Positions 43,452 through 52,529 of a stretch of 64,000 nt of DNA are shown here, in pieces. How positions within the stretch are numbered: position 1 is the stretch's first letter; each line of letters starts with the position of its first letter. A program made the position numbers and the translations under genes. The notes below the pieces were generated by a model, which searched no databases, was not told the DNA's origin, and worked only from the letters and a program-made list of their open reading frames with translations. Origin of the DNA: Myxococcales bacterium. GTDB taxonomy: Bacteria; Myxococcota; Polyangia; HGW-17; SLPX01. Where the stretch lies: the NCBI GenBank assembly GCA_007131745.1, contig SLPX01000035.1, positions 28,810 to 92,809 on the forward strand, written 5' to 3'.

Positions 43452-43979
43452 ATGCCCCGCCAACTTACAGGCGATGTAGAGTTTCACATAGTCAGCCAGG
43501 ACATTTTCACAATCGAAGTGGATGCGGTGGTTCTTCCCACATCCACCACCGGAGCGCTTACTTCGGATCTGGGTATTCGAATCAAGGAAGCGGGTGGAGA
43601 AGCTGTCGAAAAAGAAGCGGTGGAAGTAGCTCCAATCGCGGTTGGAGCCGCTTTCGTATCCCCTGGTGGCCCCATCACAGCTCCGTTTCTTATTCACGTA
43701 CCCATCCAGTTGACCCCTGGAGATCGAGTAGGCGTTGAAAGCATCCGCCGGGCGGCACGTGCTGCTCTTGTTGCTGGAAACGTCAAAAATTTCAACACAC
43801 TGGCAATCCCTCCCCTGACAAGCAGCGAAGCTTCCGGGATACCGACCATCGAAATCGCAAGATCGATCATTGATGAAGTTCGTGGTCACAGGCACCCAAA
43901 ACCGGAAAAGGTTTACCTGGCAACCGACAAGCCCTTGATGATAAAAGCTGCAAACAAAATCCTGAGCAACCTGAAATAG
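43452..43979 (+). CDS. macro-domain (ADP-ribose-binding) protein
   Basis: Predicted to bind or hydrolyse ADP-ribose derivatives. The fold is seen in VEFHIVSQDIFTIEVDAVV, where the VDAVV strand starts the ligand pocket, then the Gly-rich GIRIKEAGGEAVEKEA and PIAVGAAFVSPGG loops, and a C-terminal helix-strand with HPKPEKVYLATDK. The Asn typical of macro hydrolases (VNAAN after VDA) is replaced by LPTSTT, so catalysis of de-ADP-ribosylation is uncertain and simple binding is more likely. The ATG at 43452 has AGAGGA upstream; an earlier in-frame start at 43386 lies over the end of the trxA region and lacks support. 175 residues. Confidence 0.7.
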   Translation: MPRQLTGDVEFHIVSQDIFTIEVDAVVLPTSTTGALTSDLGIRIKEAGGEAVEKEAVEVAPIAVGAAFVSPGGPITAPFLIHVPIQLTPGDRVGVESIRRAARAALVAGNVKNFNTLAIPPLTSSEASGIPTIEIARSIIDEVRGHRHPKPEKVYLATDKPLMIKAANKILSNLK

Positions 43980-44149
43980 ATGGTCCTGCCATCATTTTTG
44001 CGAAACAATTGCAGCTCGCCTCATTTTTTCAACGACAACAAAGAACCGACTTGCAAGTCTGTTCCAGTATATTACTTTTGAGTCACCCCTTAATTCAAAA
44101 ACAAATTCCGGATAGGTACGCGGATCCATACCCCCCCCATTACAACCTT

Positions 44150-46366
44150 TCAGTTTTCTCCGCTTCGCGTGAGCACGTGAAGATAATCGGTTGAAAGATT
44201 TTCCCAAGTCCGCGCAAAGCCATCAGGCCACACTACTTCGACTCTTGCAACGGAATCGGTGCCTACACCGATAACAGCCCGCCCACCGTCCAATCCGTCA
44301 ATGTTTCTGTTCACTGTCTTTCCCCCGCTTTGCGGCGTAACAACCAAGAGGGCTCCGACGACGTTAGGGTTTTTCCGATCCCCTTTTACCCGAAGACGAA
44401 TCCTGGCCTTCTGCGGCAGTTCATTGGCCCACACCTCTGCACTTCCATCTTTTTTCAGAACGAGCATGTCCATCGCTCCATGGCCGAGAATATCTCCAAA
44501 AGAAATAGAAGCTATTCCCGCGCCCCCTCTTTCCGGCATGAGCCCCAAAACAAATGCAAGATCCGAATAAGTGCCATCCGGATTTCTTTGGAGAAGGATC
44601 GTCCGGCTTTCTCCTTTGAGCATTTCTTCAGGTATCTCAAGCGGTTTGCCTGAATCCCACAAACGCGGAAACTCGCGCCCCCAAAAAATCCCCACCCTGG
44701 AAGAATCCGCTATCATCCCTTTTTGAATCGCTGTTACTTCCGCAATGCCGTCCCCGTTCAAATCCACAGCCTGCGGGGAGGTTACCCATCCCGGGTAATC
44801 TGAAAACCTCTCTTGTAATGAACCGCCTTGGGCCGATTTATCAATTCGTTTGTTTTCTCCCTGCTTGGAATAGACTACAGAACCCCGAGCCGCTTCACGG
44901 ATTCGCTTTCTCCACCTTTTCGGGGAAACAAGCCCACGCCAAGGCAGGGGAAAACCGGGCTTGTCGTACATCCAGGGGCGAGGATTTCCAACACCGGACA
45001 CAAGCCATTCATCCTGTCGGTTGTTGTTGAAATCGCACACAACACAACCGGTGTCCCAGGATCTCGATATCCGAGTAGGACTCTCTTTCCCGGAGATTAT
45101 CCATGAACCCCTGTTCGTGACCTTCAACATGTAGGGTGATGAAGAGGAGACGAATCGCTTTCTTCTCCCGCTGGAAATCACACCAAGAAAACACAAACCA
45201 TGGGTTTCGGCCGAACCCTCATCTTCACTTGGGAAAACAACTTCCCGGGTTTCGATTTTCCCGTCCGGGTCAATCCAGAACACAAAGTCTTTGGAGAAAG
45301 AGGGATCCCGCATAGGTTTGGCCGATCTCTCATCTTCATCGATTGCAAGATAAAAACCCAGCCTCCCGTTTTTCGCATCGGCGAATGCTGTTAAATGGGA
45401 AATCCTATGATTCTTCATGTTTCCAAAACCGGTTTTCAAAAAACCCGGCCTCGGAAAGGAACCAGCAACCGATGAAAACGGCCGGTGCCCTTCATCTCTG
45501 ACAAACCGAAAAAGAGAATGTTTTTGGGTAGCCACGACGAGATGGGGTTCTTTTCCGATGTTGACATACTGCAATGCCGATATTTCACCCACGCCCGTGG
45601 AAAGTGTTTGAATTTTTCTCCATCCCCTTGCCTCTTCCCTCCCCCAGACACCTATTTCAGATCCCGAGGCAATCAAAATCAAGGGGGTTTCTTCTTCGTC
45701 CGTGCTTTCGTCCCACACATGGATATGAGCCGACAATCTTCTCCCTCCGAGTTCTTCATGCCGAGAACGTGATTCATTCAACACGCCGGTCTTCCTGAAT
45801 CCCGGATTGACGGAAACAAGGGTTTCCATTTCGCTGGTGACAAAACGTGAAATCAGCCAGGAAGCGGATCCCCCGCGTTTTTCCAACAGCACTTCCACGG
45901 ATCCCCTATCCGAACGTCTGTGCCCTGTGATCAGGATGCCGTCCACCAATATGCGAAACCTGGCCCTTGCGCTTCGGGAACCAAGATATTCCAAACGAGA
46001 AACTGATATCTCGGCTCTTTCCACCCTGCGGTACGCGGCCAAATGTCCCGCCAGATCCCCTGCCAGACTTCCATGTTGATCTCTTTCCCTCCACGAAAAA
46101 CGAAGCACAGTGCCGTCGAAAATTTCATTTTCAAGATGAAAACCAAAACCCCGGCACTCCAAAAGACATGTATCCAGAAAAAGACGCATCAACGCTTCCG
46201 CGTCCAATCGTTTAACCGCGGAACTCCACTTATGAGCCAACCCTGCAGCCTCGCCGACCGCTTCCGGGGAAGGAATCCCCCCCGCTCCGCACCCCTGGAT
46301 CCACATTTGCAAAATGATCACAACAAAAAACAATCGCCGAACCCGGCAAGATGCTTTTTCACCCAA
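44150..46366 (-). CDS. lipoprotein with FG-GAP-type repeats and ASPIC/UnbV C-terminal domain
   Basis: Large exported protein of unknown role. With a TTG start at 46366 (AAGG just upstream) the signal peptide ASCRVRRLFFVVIILQ ends in a lipobox IQGC; an ATG at 46447 would overlap the next gene and leave a long N-terminus. The body has beta-propeller-like repeats: TPLILIASGSEIGVWG, AVDLNGDGIAEVTAIQKGM, and FGDILGHGAMDMLVLKKDG. The end (ARIRLRVKGDRKNPNVVGAL ... VARVEVVWPDGFARTWEN) fits the ASPIC/UnbV domain found after FG-GAP repeats in bacterial and CRTAC1-like proteins. Likely at the cell surface. No partner is evident. Confidence 0.7.
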   Translation of the reverse strand: MGEKASCRVRRLFFVVIILQMWIQGCGAGGIPSPEAVGEAAGLAHKWSSAVKRLDAEALMRLFLDTCLLECRGFGFHLENEIFDGTVLRFSWRERDQHGSLAGDLAGHLAAYRRVERAEISVSRLEYLGSRSARARFRILVDGILITGHRRSDRGSVEVLLEKRGGSASWLISRFVTSEMETLVSVNPGFRKTGVLNESRSRHEELGGRRLSAHIHVWDESTDEEETPLILIASGSEIGVWGREEARGWRKIQTLSTGVGEISALQYVNIGKEPHLVVATQKHSLFRFVRDEGHRPFSSVAGSFPRPGFLKTGFGNMKNHRISHLTAFADAKNGRLGFYLAIDEDERSAKPMRDPSFSKDFVFWIDPDGKIETREVVFPSEDEGSAETHGLCFLGVISSGRRKRFVSSSSPYMLKVTNRGSWIISGKESPTRISRSWDTGCVVCDFNNNRQDEWLVSGVGNPRPWMYDKPGFPLPWRGLVSPKRWRKRIREAARGSVVYSKQGENKRIDKSAQGGSLQERFSDYPGWVTSPQAVDLNGDGIAEVTAIQKGMIADSSRVGIFWGREFPRLWDSGKPLEIPEEMLKGESRTILLQRNPDGTYSDLAFVLGLMPERGGAGIASISFGDILGHGAMDMLVLKKDGSAEVWANELPQKARIRLRVKGDRKNPNVVGALLVVTPQSGGKTVNRNIDGLDGGRAVIGVGTDSVARVEVVWPDGFARTWENLSTDYLHVLTRSGEN

Positions 46367-46379
46367 TGCCTTAAATGCT

Positions 46380-46739
46380 TCACTTTTTGAGGAATTGCAC
46401 CAGACAAGCCGCAAAATCATCGCAAGATTCTTTCTCAAGACATTCATTCAATTCCTTGGCATCTTTTGCTCGCCCGTCCTGATTCTTGCACGGCTTGTAT
46501 ATCTTATCTTCAAGCGTTTCTCGCAATTCCTTGACCCCTTTTTGAAGCTCCTCTTTGACCTTGGACTTGTCTTCATGTTTGTTGTAATTTTCTTTTGCTT
46601 CATGTTTCAGCGACCAAAGAATTTCTTCGGCACATCCATCCAATTTTTTCTTCAGCTCATCGCAGTCCACCTTTGGTGCACATGCCGAAGAAGTCACGGC
46701 TGTCATCACAAAAAAACCGGCTATCAACAGACGCAACAT
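46380..46739 (-). CDS. small cysteine-containing lipoprotein
   Basis: Unrecognised, 119 residues. The signal peptide LLIAGFFVMTAVTSSAC ends in a lipobox, followed by a charged helical protein with six further cysteines (VDCDELKKKLDGCAEEIL ... KPCKNQDGR ... LNECLEKESCDDFAACLVQF). The spacing suggests a small disulfide-stabilised helical bundle, a form frequent in myxobacterial lipoproteins. AAAGGAGAAGG is a strong ribosome site. The next gene downstream starts at or before its stop, so they are probably co-transcribed. Confidence 0.75.
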   Translation of the reverse strand: MLRLLIAGFFVMTAVTSSACAPKVDCDELKKKLDGCAEEILWSLKHEAKENYNKHEDKSKVKEELQKGVKELRETLEDKIYKPCKNQDGRAKDAKELNECLEKESCDDFAACLVQFLKK

Positions 46740-46864
46740 AAACCTTCTCCTTTTATTACCCGGTTAAAGATCCACTCGCCCGTTCGCACAACCTATAAAT
46801 CCGGGTGTTGGTTAACAGATGTTTTCACTCCGACAAATAGAACACCCCCCCGTATACCAGATGA

Positions 46865-47284
46865 TTATTCTTTTAAAATATATCCCTTTCTCGGAGAACT
46901 CGCAATCTGGTATCCCTTTTTTTTCAGTTCCTTGATCCTGGTAGCAACCGTGGCCCGGCCTATTCCAAGTGGACCTCCCAATTCCCTCGAAGAAACAAAA
47001 TCCCCTTCACCCTTTCTAAGTCTGGACAAGATTACCTGATGAGCGTGATCCTTGGAAACTCTCTTGCGGTTTCCGATGCCTATTCCCAACTCACTTCGTA
47101 CCAACGCCCAATTTTCTTCCTGCTTGAGCCTGTCAACGGTTTTTTCCAACACTGCCAAACGCTTATTAATATTTGCGACCGAAGAGGCCAGCTTGTGGAT
47201 TTCGGCTCCCAGATCAGAAGTAATGCGTTCAACGATGAGCTTGATGGAATAGTCTATTGACGGTATCTTTTTTTTTCTGGCCAA
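46865..47284 (-). CDS. winged-helix (HTH_11-like) transcriptional regulator with coiled-coil N-terminus
   Basis: 139 residues. The C-terminal 60 (VILSRLRKGEGDFVSSRELG, then GPLGIGRATVATRIKELKKK, then GYQIASSPRKGYIL) match the BirA-type HTH_11 winged helix, including the wing with SSPRKGYIL. The first 60 residues form a coiled coil (IHKLASSVANINKRLAVLEK) that should mediate dimerisation. No BirA ligase domain follows, so it is a stand-alone regulator. Nearest targets could be the lipoprotein genes downstream or its own promoter; nothing in the sequence identifies them. Confidence 0.75.
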   Translation of the reverse strand: MARKKKIPSIDYSIKLIVERITSDLGAEIHKLASSVANINKRLAVLEKTVDRLKQEENWALVRSELGIGIGNRKRVSKDHAHQVILSRLRKGEGDFVSSRELGGPLGIGRATVATRIKELKKKGYQIASSPRKGYILKE

Positions 47285-47428
47285 ATGAATTTGCTCCTTG
47301 ATGATTGGATAGATAAAACTTTTACAGCTATATTACTTTTACGCAAAAACGAGTCGAAATCAAACCCAAATCGTCAAATATTTCAAAATAGAGTCCGGCA
47401 GAAAACAAGCTTTTTTTCAGCAGTTGTT

Positions 47429-47659
47429 TTACTCCTCATTCTTTTTTAAACTTTCGATCTTTCCAACATCGGAAACGATCGCTTCACCAGACCATTCGCC
47501 AACATCTAAAGCATCGACCTTTTGATCTTTTCGGGCTTCGACAAAAAAATCGTTGCGGAATCCGCACACACGAGGTTCCAGGAACTGTTTTAACGAACCC
47601 GTACAAATAATGATGGTTTCAAAAACGGGACAACGACACGGCGTTAAATGAGGCTTTTG
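47429..47659 (-). other. open stretch in frame beyond the inositol-3-phosphate synthase stop codon
   Basis: After the TAG of the minus-strand synthase the same frame stays open for 76 codons (47659 down to 47432) and ends in TAA at 47429-47431. The translation is protein-like (for instance CGFRNDFFVEARKDQKVDAL, then DVGEWSGEAIVSDVGKIESL). It has no ATG or TTG; a GTG at 47567-47569 could start a 46-residue product. It could be a small gene, an eroded gene remnant, or readthrough. The remaining bases to 47285 hold the promoter region of the winged-helix gene. Confidence 0.3.
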
Positions 47660-48985
47660 CTATTTGTAATATTCAAGTCCGATGTGGGTTATCGGTTCTT
47701 CGCCCTTGATATGCCGGAGAGTGTTTTTCAACTTGCTCAATTGAATGAAAAGATCGTGCTCTGGGTAGAGTTCCGGCGCGGTCATGGGACTCTTCCAGTA
47801 AAACGAAAGCCATTCCTGGATGCCGTACATACCTGCACGTTGAGCAAGATCCATGAACAGGACCAGATCCAAAACCACGGGAGCAGCCAGAATACTATCC
47901 CTGCAGAGGAAATTGATTTTTATCTGCATGGGATAACCCATCCATCCCTTTATATCGATGTTATCCCAGCTTTCCTTGTTGTCCTTTCGAGGAGGATAGT
48001 AGTTAATCCTCACCTTGTGATCCAGGCCGGCATAAAGCTGCGGATAAAGATCCGGCTGAAGAATCACGTCCAATACGGACAGTTTGCTTTCCTCCTTGGT
48101 CTTGAAAGAACCCGGATCATCAAGAACCAGCCCGTCGACATTTCCCAAGATATTGGTGGAAAACCATCCCTCGATTCCCAGCATACGAGCTTTCAGTCCA
48201 GGGGCGATGATGGTTTTCATTAGAGTCTGTCCCGTCTTGAAATCCTTTCCCGCTATCGGCACCTTTTGCAAGACGGCCAATTCGCGCAGCGCTGGTACAT
48301 CAACAGTTAAATTCGGTGCGCCGTTGGCGAAAGGAACTCCCGATTTCAGCGCGGCGTAAGCGTAAATCATGGACGGAGGAATAGATGGATCGCTTTCCTT
48401 TAGCCCCTTTTCAAACCTGTCCAACGATTCATGAACCTGACCGGGCTTCATATGAGTCTCAGTGCTTGCACACCAGACCATGACCACCCGTGACAGACCG
48501 TGTTCGTCTTTAAAAGCCCTGATATCTTCTTTCAGGGCCTGCGCAAGTTCCCAGCTGTTACGCTCTTCCTTGACGTGAGGACCTTCCAGGTTTTTCACGT
48601 AATCCCTTTTAAATACCGCTTTCATTGGTTTGACAGCGGCTAATTCCTCTTTGGTTTTCTCGAGAAGAGGCTGTTCCATAACCTCGGCTCTTAAGGCTGT
48701 TTCATATGCGTTCTCTCCATGAATATCCCAACCACCGAAAACCAGATCCGCCATGTCCGCCAAGGGAACAAACTCCTTGATCATGGGCGAATGATCATCC
48801 GTTCTCTTTCCCAGCCTTATCGTACTCATTTGGGTCAACGAACCAATGGGCTGTCCCAAACCCTTTTTAACTGCTTCAACACCTGCAATGAATGCTGTGG
48901 CCACGGCCCCTAAGCCCGGTATTAACACACCCAATTTCCCGTCAGCCGGCTTTATCTCCACCTTTTCCTGGATTAATCTTGTCAT
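47660..48985 (-). CDS. ino1: inositol-3-phosphate synthase
   Basis: Converts glucose-6-phosphate to 1D-myo-inositol 3-phosphate using NAD, for inositol lipids or compatible solutes. The Rossmann motif is LGVLIPGLGAVATAFIAGVE at the N-terminus. Conserved stretches include GGWDIHGENAYETAL, VVMVWCASTETHMKPGQVHE, AGKDFKTGQTLMKTIIAPGL (the catalytic Lys and substrate loop) and FSTNILGNVDGLVLDDPGSF. Length 441 fits the long bacterial/archaeal form. GGAGTAAG precedes the ATG. Inositol synthesis is found in only some bacterial groups, among them actinobacteria, Bacteroidetes and myxobacterial lineages. Confidence 0.9.
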   Translation of the reverse strand: MTRLIQEKVEIKPADGKLGVLIPGLGAVATAFIAGVEAVKKGLGQPIGSLTQMSTIRLGKRTDDHSPMIKEFVPLADMADLVFGGWDIHGENAYETALRAEVMEQPLLEKTKEELAAVKPMKAVFKRDYVKNLEGPHVKEERNSWELAQALKEDIRAFKDEHGLSRVVMVWCASTETHMKPGQVHESLDRFEKGLKESDPSIPPSMIYAYAALKSGVPFANGAPNLTVDVPALRELAVLQKVPIAGKDFKTGQTLMKTIIAPGLKARMLGIEGWFSTNILGNVDGLVLDDPGSFKTKEESKLSVLDVILQPDLYPQLYAGLDHKVRINYYPPRKDNKESWDNIDIKGWMGYPMQIKINFLCRDSILAAPVVLDLVLFMDLAQRAGMYGIQEWLSFYWKSPMTAPELYPEHDLFIQLSKLKNTLRHIKGEEPITHIGLEYYK

Positions 48986-49432
48986 AGCTTACTCCATTTC
49001 CGGTCAACACCCGGACTGTTCAGAAATCACGACAGATGGGCGATATGATATTTGTACAGGGAAGTCAAGAATCCTGGAAACATGGTATCCTGATGCAGAT
49101 TCCAATAATCTCGGGTTTTATGGAACTTGCAGATCCTTGGGGATCCTTCCGTATCCCTCCGGATCCACTGCCTTGATCCCTGTTTGAAAAACAGGGATCC
49201 ACTCCAAGATCGTGAACTGATAACAACAGCCAAAACACCCACACGTAAACACTTGTTCACACACAAGGTTGATAGGTCGTGATATCCCAGGGAAAAAGGG
49301 CTTTACACAAGAACTTCATGGCATGAATATTGAATAGTACCTGAATAGATAGGTATTCAAGAAAATAAGCTTCGCGTCCTTTCATGTTAGATGCTACACA
49401 TCGGATGGACGCAAATCAATCGGAGGTGAAAC
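48986..49432 (+). other. 447-bp divergent intergenic region
   Basis: No gene I can support. It separates the minus-strand synthase from the lipoprotein gene at 49433, so it should hold both promoters. It contains the perfect hairpin at 49175-49199, three GGATCC sites within about 60 bases (49140-49200), and CTTGT-N6-ACAAG near 49252-49267. A TTTACA at 49302-49307 could be a -35 element, but the -10 is poor. Confidence 0.4.
49175..49199 (+). repeat. perfect 11-bp inverted repeat with 3-base loop
   Basis: GATCCCTGTTT-GAA-AAACAGGGATC is fully self-complementary on both arms. It has no T-run behind it on either strand, so an intrinsic terminator is unlikely; a cruciform, protein site or end of a small non-autonomous element are alternatives. 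Confidence 0.7.
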
Positions 49433-50242
49433 ATGCGTGGCTTCAGTTTTTTCGGGGTTGTCTTGATTGCAGCCCTTTCAATTCCCGCCTGCTCGAAATC
49501 AGAAAGCGCAGAGTGCCGGCCCGTATATTGTGACGACTCAGGGTGTTTTGCCTGTGACATCGATTCGTGTTTCTGCTGGGAAATTGACAATTCTCCCTGC
49601 GAAGCAGGATGCGCGATTGACGAGCACTGCACCCCTGACGGAATTTGCGCTAAAACATGCGAATTCGACGGAGACTGCGCCGAAGGCGAGCGATGCCTGG
49701 AAGAAGGCTACTGCGGACCCGCTGCCGAGCCCAATCATGAGTGCGAAAACGACAACAATTGTGGCGCCGGGCTTATATGTGAACCGGATGATGAAAACAT
49801 CATGAGATGCCAGCCGGGCTGCCGCGAAGACGACGACTGCGAAGCAGGCTACGTGTGCAACCCTGAATGTAATCGCTGCGTCCCCGAGGAAAACCCTGTT
49901 TGCGGAGACACGAAGACCTATTGTGAATCCAATGAAGAATGCGGGGAAGACCGCATCTGTTCCAATACCGGAAAATGCATCTACACTTGCACTGAATCCG
50001 ATGATTGTCCCTACAGCCAGGTTTGCTCGGGCGAAAACATTTGCACTCCGGACACATCCGGAGAACATGAAAACGCTTGCGTTTTCAGCAGCGATTGTTC
50101 CGAACTGGAAATGTGCCAAGCCAAGGGTTGCCTTTGCGCCAACACTTATTGCCGACCGCTTTGCGACTCCCGCAGCGATTGCGGTGCCATGGAAATCTGT
50201 GATATGGGCGTCTGCGTAGCCAATTACAGGCCCGAAAACTGA
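49433..50242 (+). CDS. cysteine-rich lipoprotein with Dickkopf-like repeats
   Basis: 269 residues, over 35 of them Cys. A signal peptide (FFGVVLIAALSIPAC) with lipobox leads to serial disulfide modules of the form CxxDxDCxxGxxCxxxGxC, for example CEFDGDCAEGERCLEEGYC and CREDDDCEAGYVCNPECNRC. This pattern resembles the Dickkopf N-terminal cysteine-rich domain common in secreted proteins of myxobacteria and Bradymonadales. CGGAGGTGAA is a very good ribosome site. Acidic and likely surface exposed after lipid anchoring. Ligand unknown. An insert of the same kind is found in the Lgt at 52530. Confidence 0.8.
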   Translation: MRGFSFFGVVLIAALSIPACSKSESAECRPVYCDDSGCFACDIDSCFCWEIDNSPCEAGCAIDEHCTPDGICAKTCEFDGDCAEGERCLEEGYCGPAAEPNHECENDNNCGAGLICEPDDENIMRCQPGCREDDDCEAGYVCNPECNRCVPEENPVCGDTKTYCESNEECGEDRICSNTGKCIYTCTESDDCPYSQVCSGENICTPDTSGEHENACVFSSDCSELEMCQAKGCLCANTYCRPLCDSRSDCGAMEICDMGVCVANYRPEN

Positions 50243-50255
50243 TTCAGATCCACTG

Positions 50256-51875
50256 TTACAAAGGATACGGGCCGGATCCCCTCATAAACACGGTATCCCT
50301 TTCCATTCCCTTCACCGGCTCTCCGTAATCCAACATATAATGCAAACCACGGCTTTCATTCCGGCTTTGCGCTGATGCAATGATAAGATGCGAAACAAGA
50401 GCAAGGTTTCTCAACTCCAGAAAATCAGAGGTGATCTTGAAGTTCCAATAGTATTCTTTTATCTCTTCCCTGATGAGCCCGATCCGTGCCCTGGCTCTTT
50501 GCAACCTTTTCGTGCTTCTGACAATTCCTACGTAATTCCACATCAAGCGACGGATTTCGTCCCAGTTATGACTTACAACAACGGCCTCATCTGAATCGGT
50601 GGCACCCGCCGGGCTCCATTCGGCCACTCCATCAGGTTTTCGCCAACCCATTTTTTCAGCCGCTTCAGCAGCCCTCCGACCGAAAACCAGCCCTTCAAGA
50701 AGCGAGTTGGACGCGATACGGCAGGCACCGTGAAACCCCGTACAGGCTACCTCACCGACAGCCATCAGATTCGGAATGTGGGTCCGACCGAATGAATCGG
50801 TTTGAATTCCACCGCACATGTAATGAGCCGCAGGAACCACTGGAATGGGTCTTTTCGTGATATCAATCCCGTAGGAAAAACAGGTTTCATAAACATTGGG
50901 AAACCGATCCTTTAGAAAAGGGGCCGGCAAATGGGTCATGTCCAGATAAACACAATCATCTCCCGTTCTCTTCAGTTCATCGTCTATCGCCCTGGCCACC
51001 ACGTCCCGGGAGGCCAGTTCCCCGTCGGGATGATACTTTCTCATGAATCTCTCGCCGGATTCCAAAACCAACCGCCCCCCTTCGCCCCGCAAGGCTTCGC
51101 TTATAAGAAACGACCTTGCTTCCGGATGATATAGACACGTGGGATGAAACTGTATGAATTCCATGTTCGCTATTGACGCGCCTATCCGATACGCCATGGC
51201 CACACCATCCCCGGAAGCAACGTCCGGGTTGGATGTATAAAGATACACCTTTCCCGCGCCGCCTGTAGCCATTACGGTGACGCGGGAGACTATAGTGCAA
51301 ACTTCACCTTTAATCTTGTCCAGAACATAAGCACCGAAACATGCGTTTGGTTTTCCATACTTGGCGGTACTCAAAAGATCCACGGCCATGCAGTCTTCAT
51401 ACAACTCTATGTCGGGATGATTTTTCACAGCGACAAGCAACCTTTCCGCAACCTCCTGTCCCGTAAGATCCCGAACGTGAACAACTCGGCGATGGCTGTG
51501 CCCTCCCTCCTTGCCCAAGTCGTAGGATACAGCCTTTTCTTGCGTGTCGAAGCGCACTCCGAAACGATCCGCCAGATCATTTATGCAAGTAGGGCCTTCC
51601 CGAACAGCAATCTCCACAATATCGTGTTTACAAAGGCCGGCGCCGACTCTTTCCGTATCCTGTATATGAGATTCAAAAGAATCATCGTCTCCCAGTACCG
51701 ATGCTATTCCACCCTGGGCCAACCACGTATTCGAATCCCCGGCCTTTTTCTTCGTCACTATCACGACTTTTCCATGAACCGCTGCATTCAAAGCAAAATA
51801 CAAACCAGCGATTCCCGAACCTATCACCAAGTAGTCACAATCACGCAAGTGGGGCAAATTCGGCTTTTTCATCAT
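50256..51875 (-). CDS. nadB: L-aspartate oxidase
   Basis: FAD enzyme that oxidises L-aspartate to iminoaspartate, the first step of NAD synthesis. The dinucleotide motif CDYLVIGSGIAGLYFALNAA is at the N-terminus, then NTWLAQGGIASVLGDDDS (the substrate-loop signature) and EGGHSHRRVVHVRDLTGQEV. The active-site stretch includes FIQFHPTCLYHPEARSFLIS and the GEVACTGFHGACRIASNSLL motif. Length 539 is typical. nadA and nadC are not adjacent. It is divergent from lspA with about 100 bp between. The second Met at 51872 is an equally good start. Confidence 0.94.
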   Translation of the reverse strand: MMKKPNLPHLRDCDYLVIGSGIAGLYFALNAAVHGKVVIVTKKKAGDSNTWLAQGGIASVLGDDDSFESHIQDTERVGAGLCKHDIVEIAVREGPTCINDLADRFGVRFDTQEKAVSYDLGKEGGHSHRRVVHVRDLTGQEVAERLLVAVKNHPDIELYEDCMAVDLLSTAKYGKPNACFGAYVLDKIKGEVCTIVSRVTVMATGGAGKVYLYTSNPDVASGDGVAMAYRIGASIANMEFIQFHPTCLYHPEARSFLISEALRGEGGRLVLESGERFMRKYHPDGELASRDVVARAIDDELKRTGDDCVYLDMTHLPAPFLKDRFPNVYETCFSYGIDITKRPIPVVPAAHYMCGGIQTDSFGRTHIPNLMAVGEVACTGFHGACRIASNSLLEGLVFGRRAAEAAEKMGWRKPDGVAEWSPAGATDSDEAVVVSHNWDEIRRLMWNYVGIVRSTKRLQRARARIGLIREEIKEYYWNFKITSDFLELRNLALVSHLIIASAQSRNESRGLHYMLDYGEPVKGMERDTVFMRGSGPYPL

Positions 51876-51974
51876 AAACCCGTGTATAGCTCAAATCCAT
51901 TCGGCTTAAAAGCCCCAACGTTGAATCGAGCGTGGTATTGCTTGATCGGGTCCCTGCTGGTAATCTCAGCGCTT

Positions 51975-52529
51975 ATGAATTCCGGTGAACAAATCCACAA
52001 AGATGGCAAACCCGCAAGTGGCTTTCTTGCCTCCCTTCCCGGTCTCATCCCTCTCACAGTTGTAATGTTTGCATGGCTGATCCTGGATATCTGCTCCAAA
52101 CAATGGGCGCAAAAGGCTCTTGGAGAAGGCGGGAGCAGGGAATTGATCAGCGGATGGTTGAGCCTGGCCTATGTCCGAAACTACGCCGGAGCATGGGGTT
52201 TCTTGTCTTTCATGGAAGAAACTTGGCGATCAATCCTGTTGACGAGCATGTCGGTTGTTTCCATACTCATTGTCTGTGTTCTCATCTTTTCCTCCGCGCA
52301 AGAGGAAGTCAAAGCCAGGTTCGGCCTCGCTTCGTTGCTTGGAGGAGCTCTCGGCAACCTGCACGACAGGATTAGATGGGGTTATGTAGTTGATTTCATA
52401 GATTGGCAAAAAGGTGTCGACTGGCCTGTTTTCAATGTAGCCGATATCGCCATTACCATAGGAATTGTTCTTCTCGCCTGGGACATATTGGGTGAGAAAC
52501 GAAATAGAAAAGCGAACGAAGAAGCGTAA
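51975..52529 (+). CDS. lspA: lipoprotein signal peptidase II
   Basis: Aspartyl protease of the inner membrane that cleaves prolipoprotein signal peptides after Lgt has attached diacylglycerol. Four membrane segments, the first LIPLTVVMFAWLILDICSKQ, then the conserved YVRNYAGAWGFLS, then GGALGNLHDRIRWGYVVDFI holding the first catalytic Asp, and PVFNVADIAITIGIVLLAWD with the second. The ATG at 51975 gives 184 residues; sequence further upstream in frame lies opposite nadB. No clear ribosome site. The stop is directly followed by the lgt ATG, so the two are coupled. Confidence 0.92.
   Translation: MNSGEQIHKDGKPASGFLASLPGLIPLTVVMFAWLILDICSKQWAQKALGEGGSRELISGWLSLAYVRNYAGAWGFLSFMEETWRSILLTSMSVVSILIVCVLIFSSAQEEVKARFGLASLLGGALGNLHDRIRWGYVVDFIDWQKGVDWPVFNVADIAITIGIVLLAWDILGEKRNRKANEEA

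Noticed and set aside
49027..49266. 79-codon minus-strand frame in the divergent region
   Set aside because: Covers the perfect hairpin and has no coding signature.
49538..50119. Minus-strand frame opposite the cysteine-rich lipoprotein
   Set aside because: Arises from Cys/Asp codon bias on the other strand; no start signal.
51417..51974. Upstream extension of lspA opposite nadB
   Set aside because: Antisense to nadB and without homology; LspA is complete from 51975.
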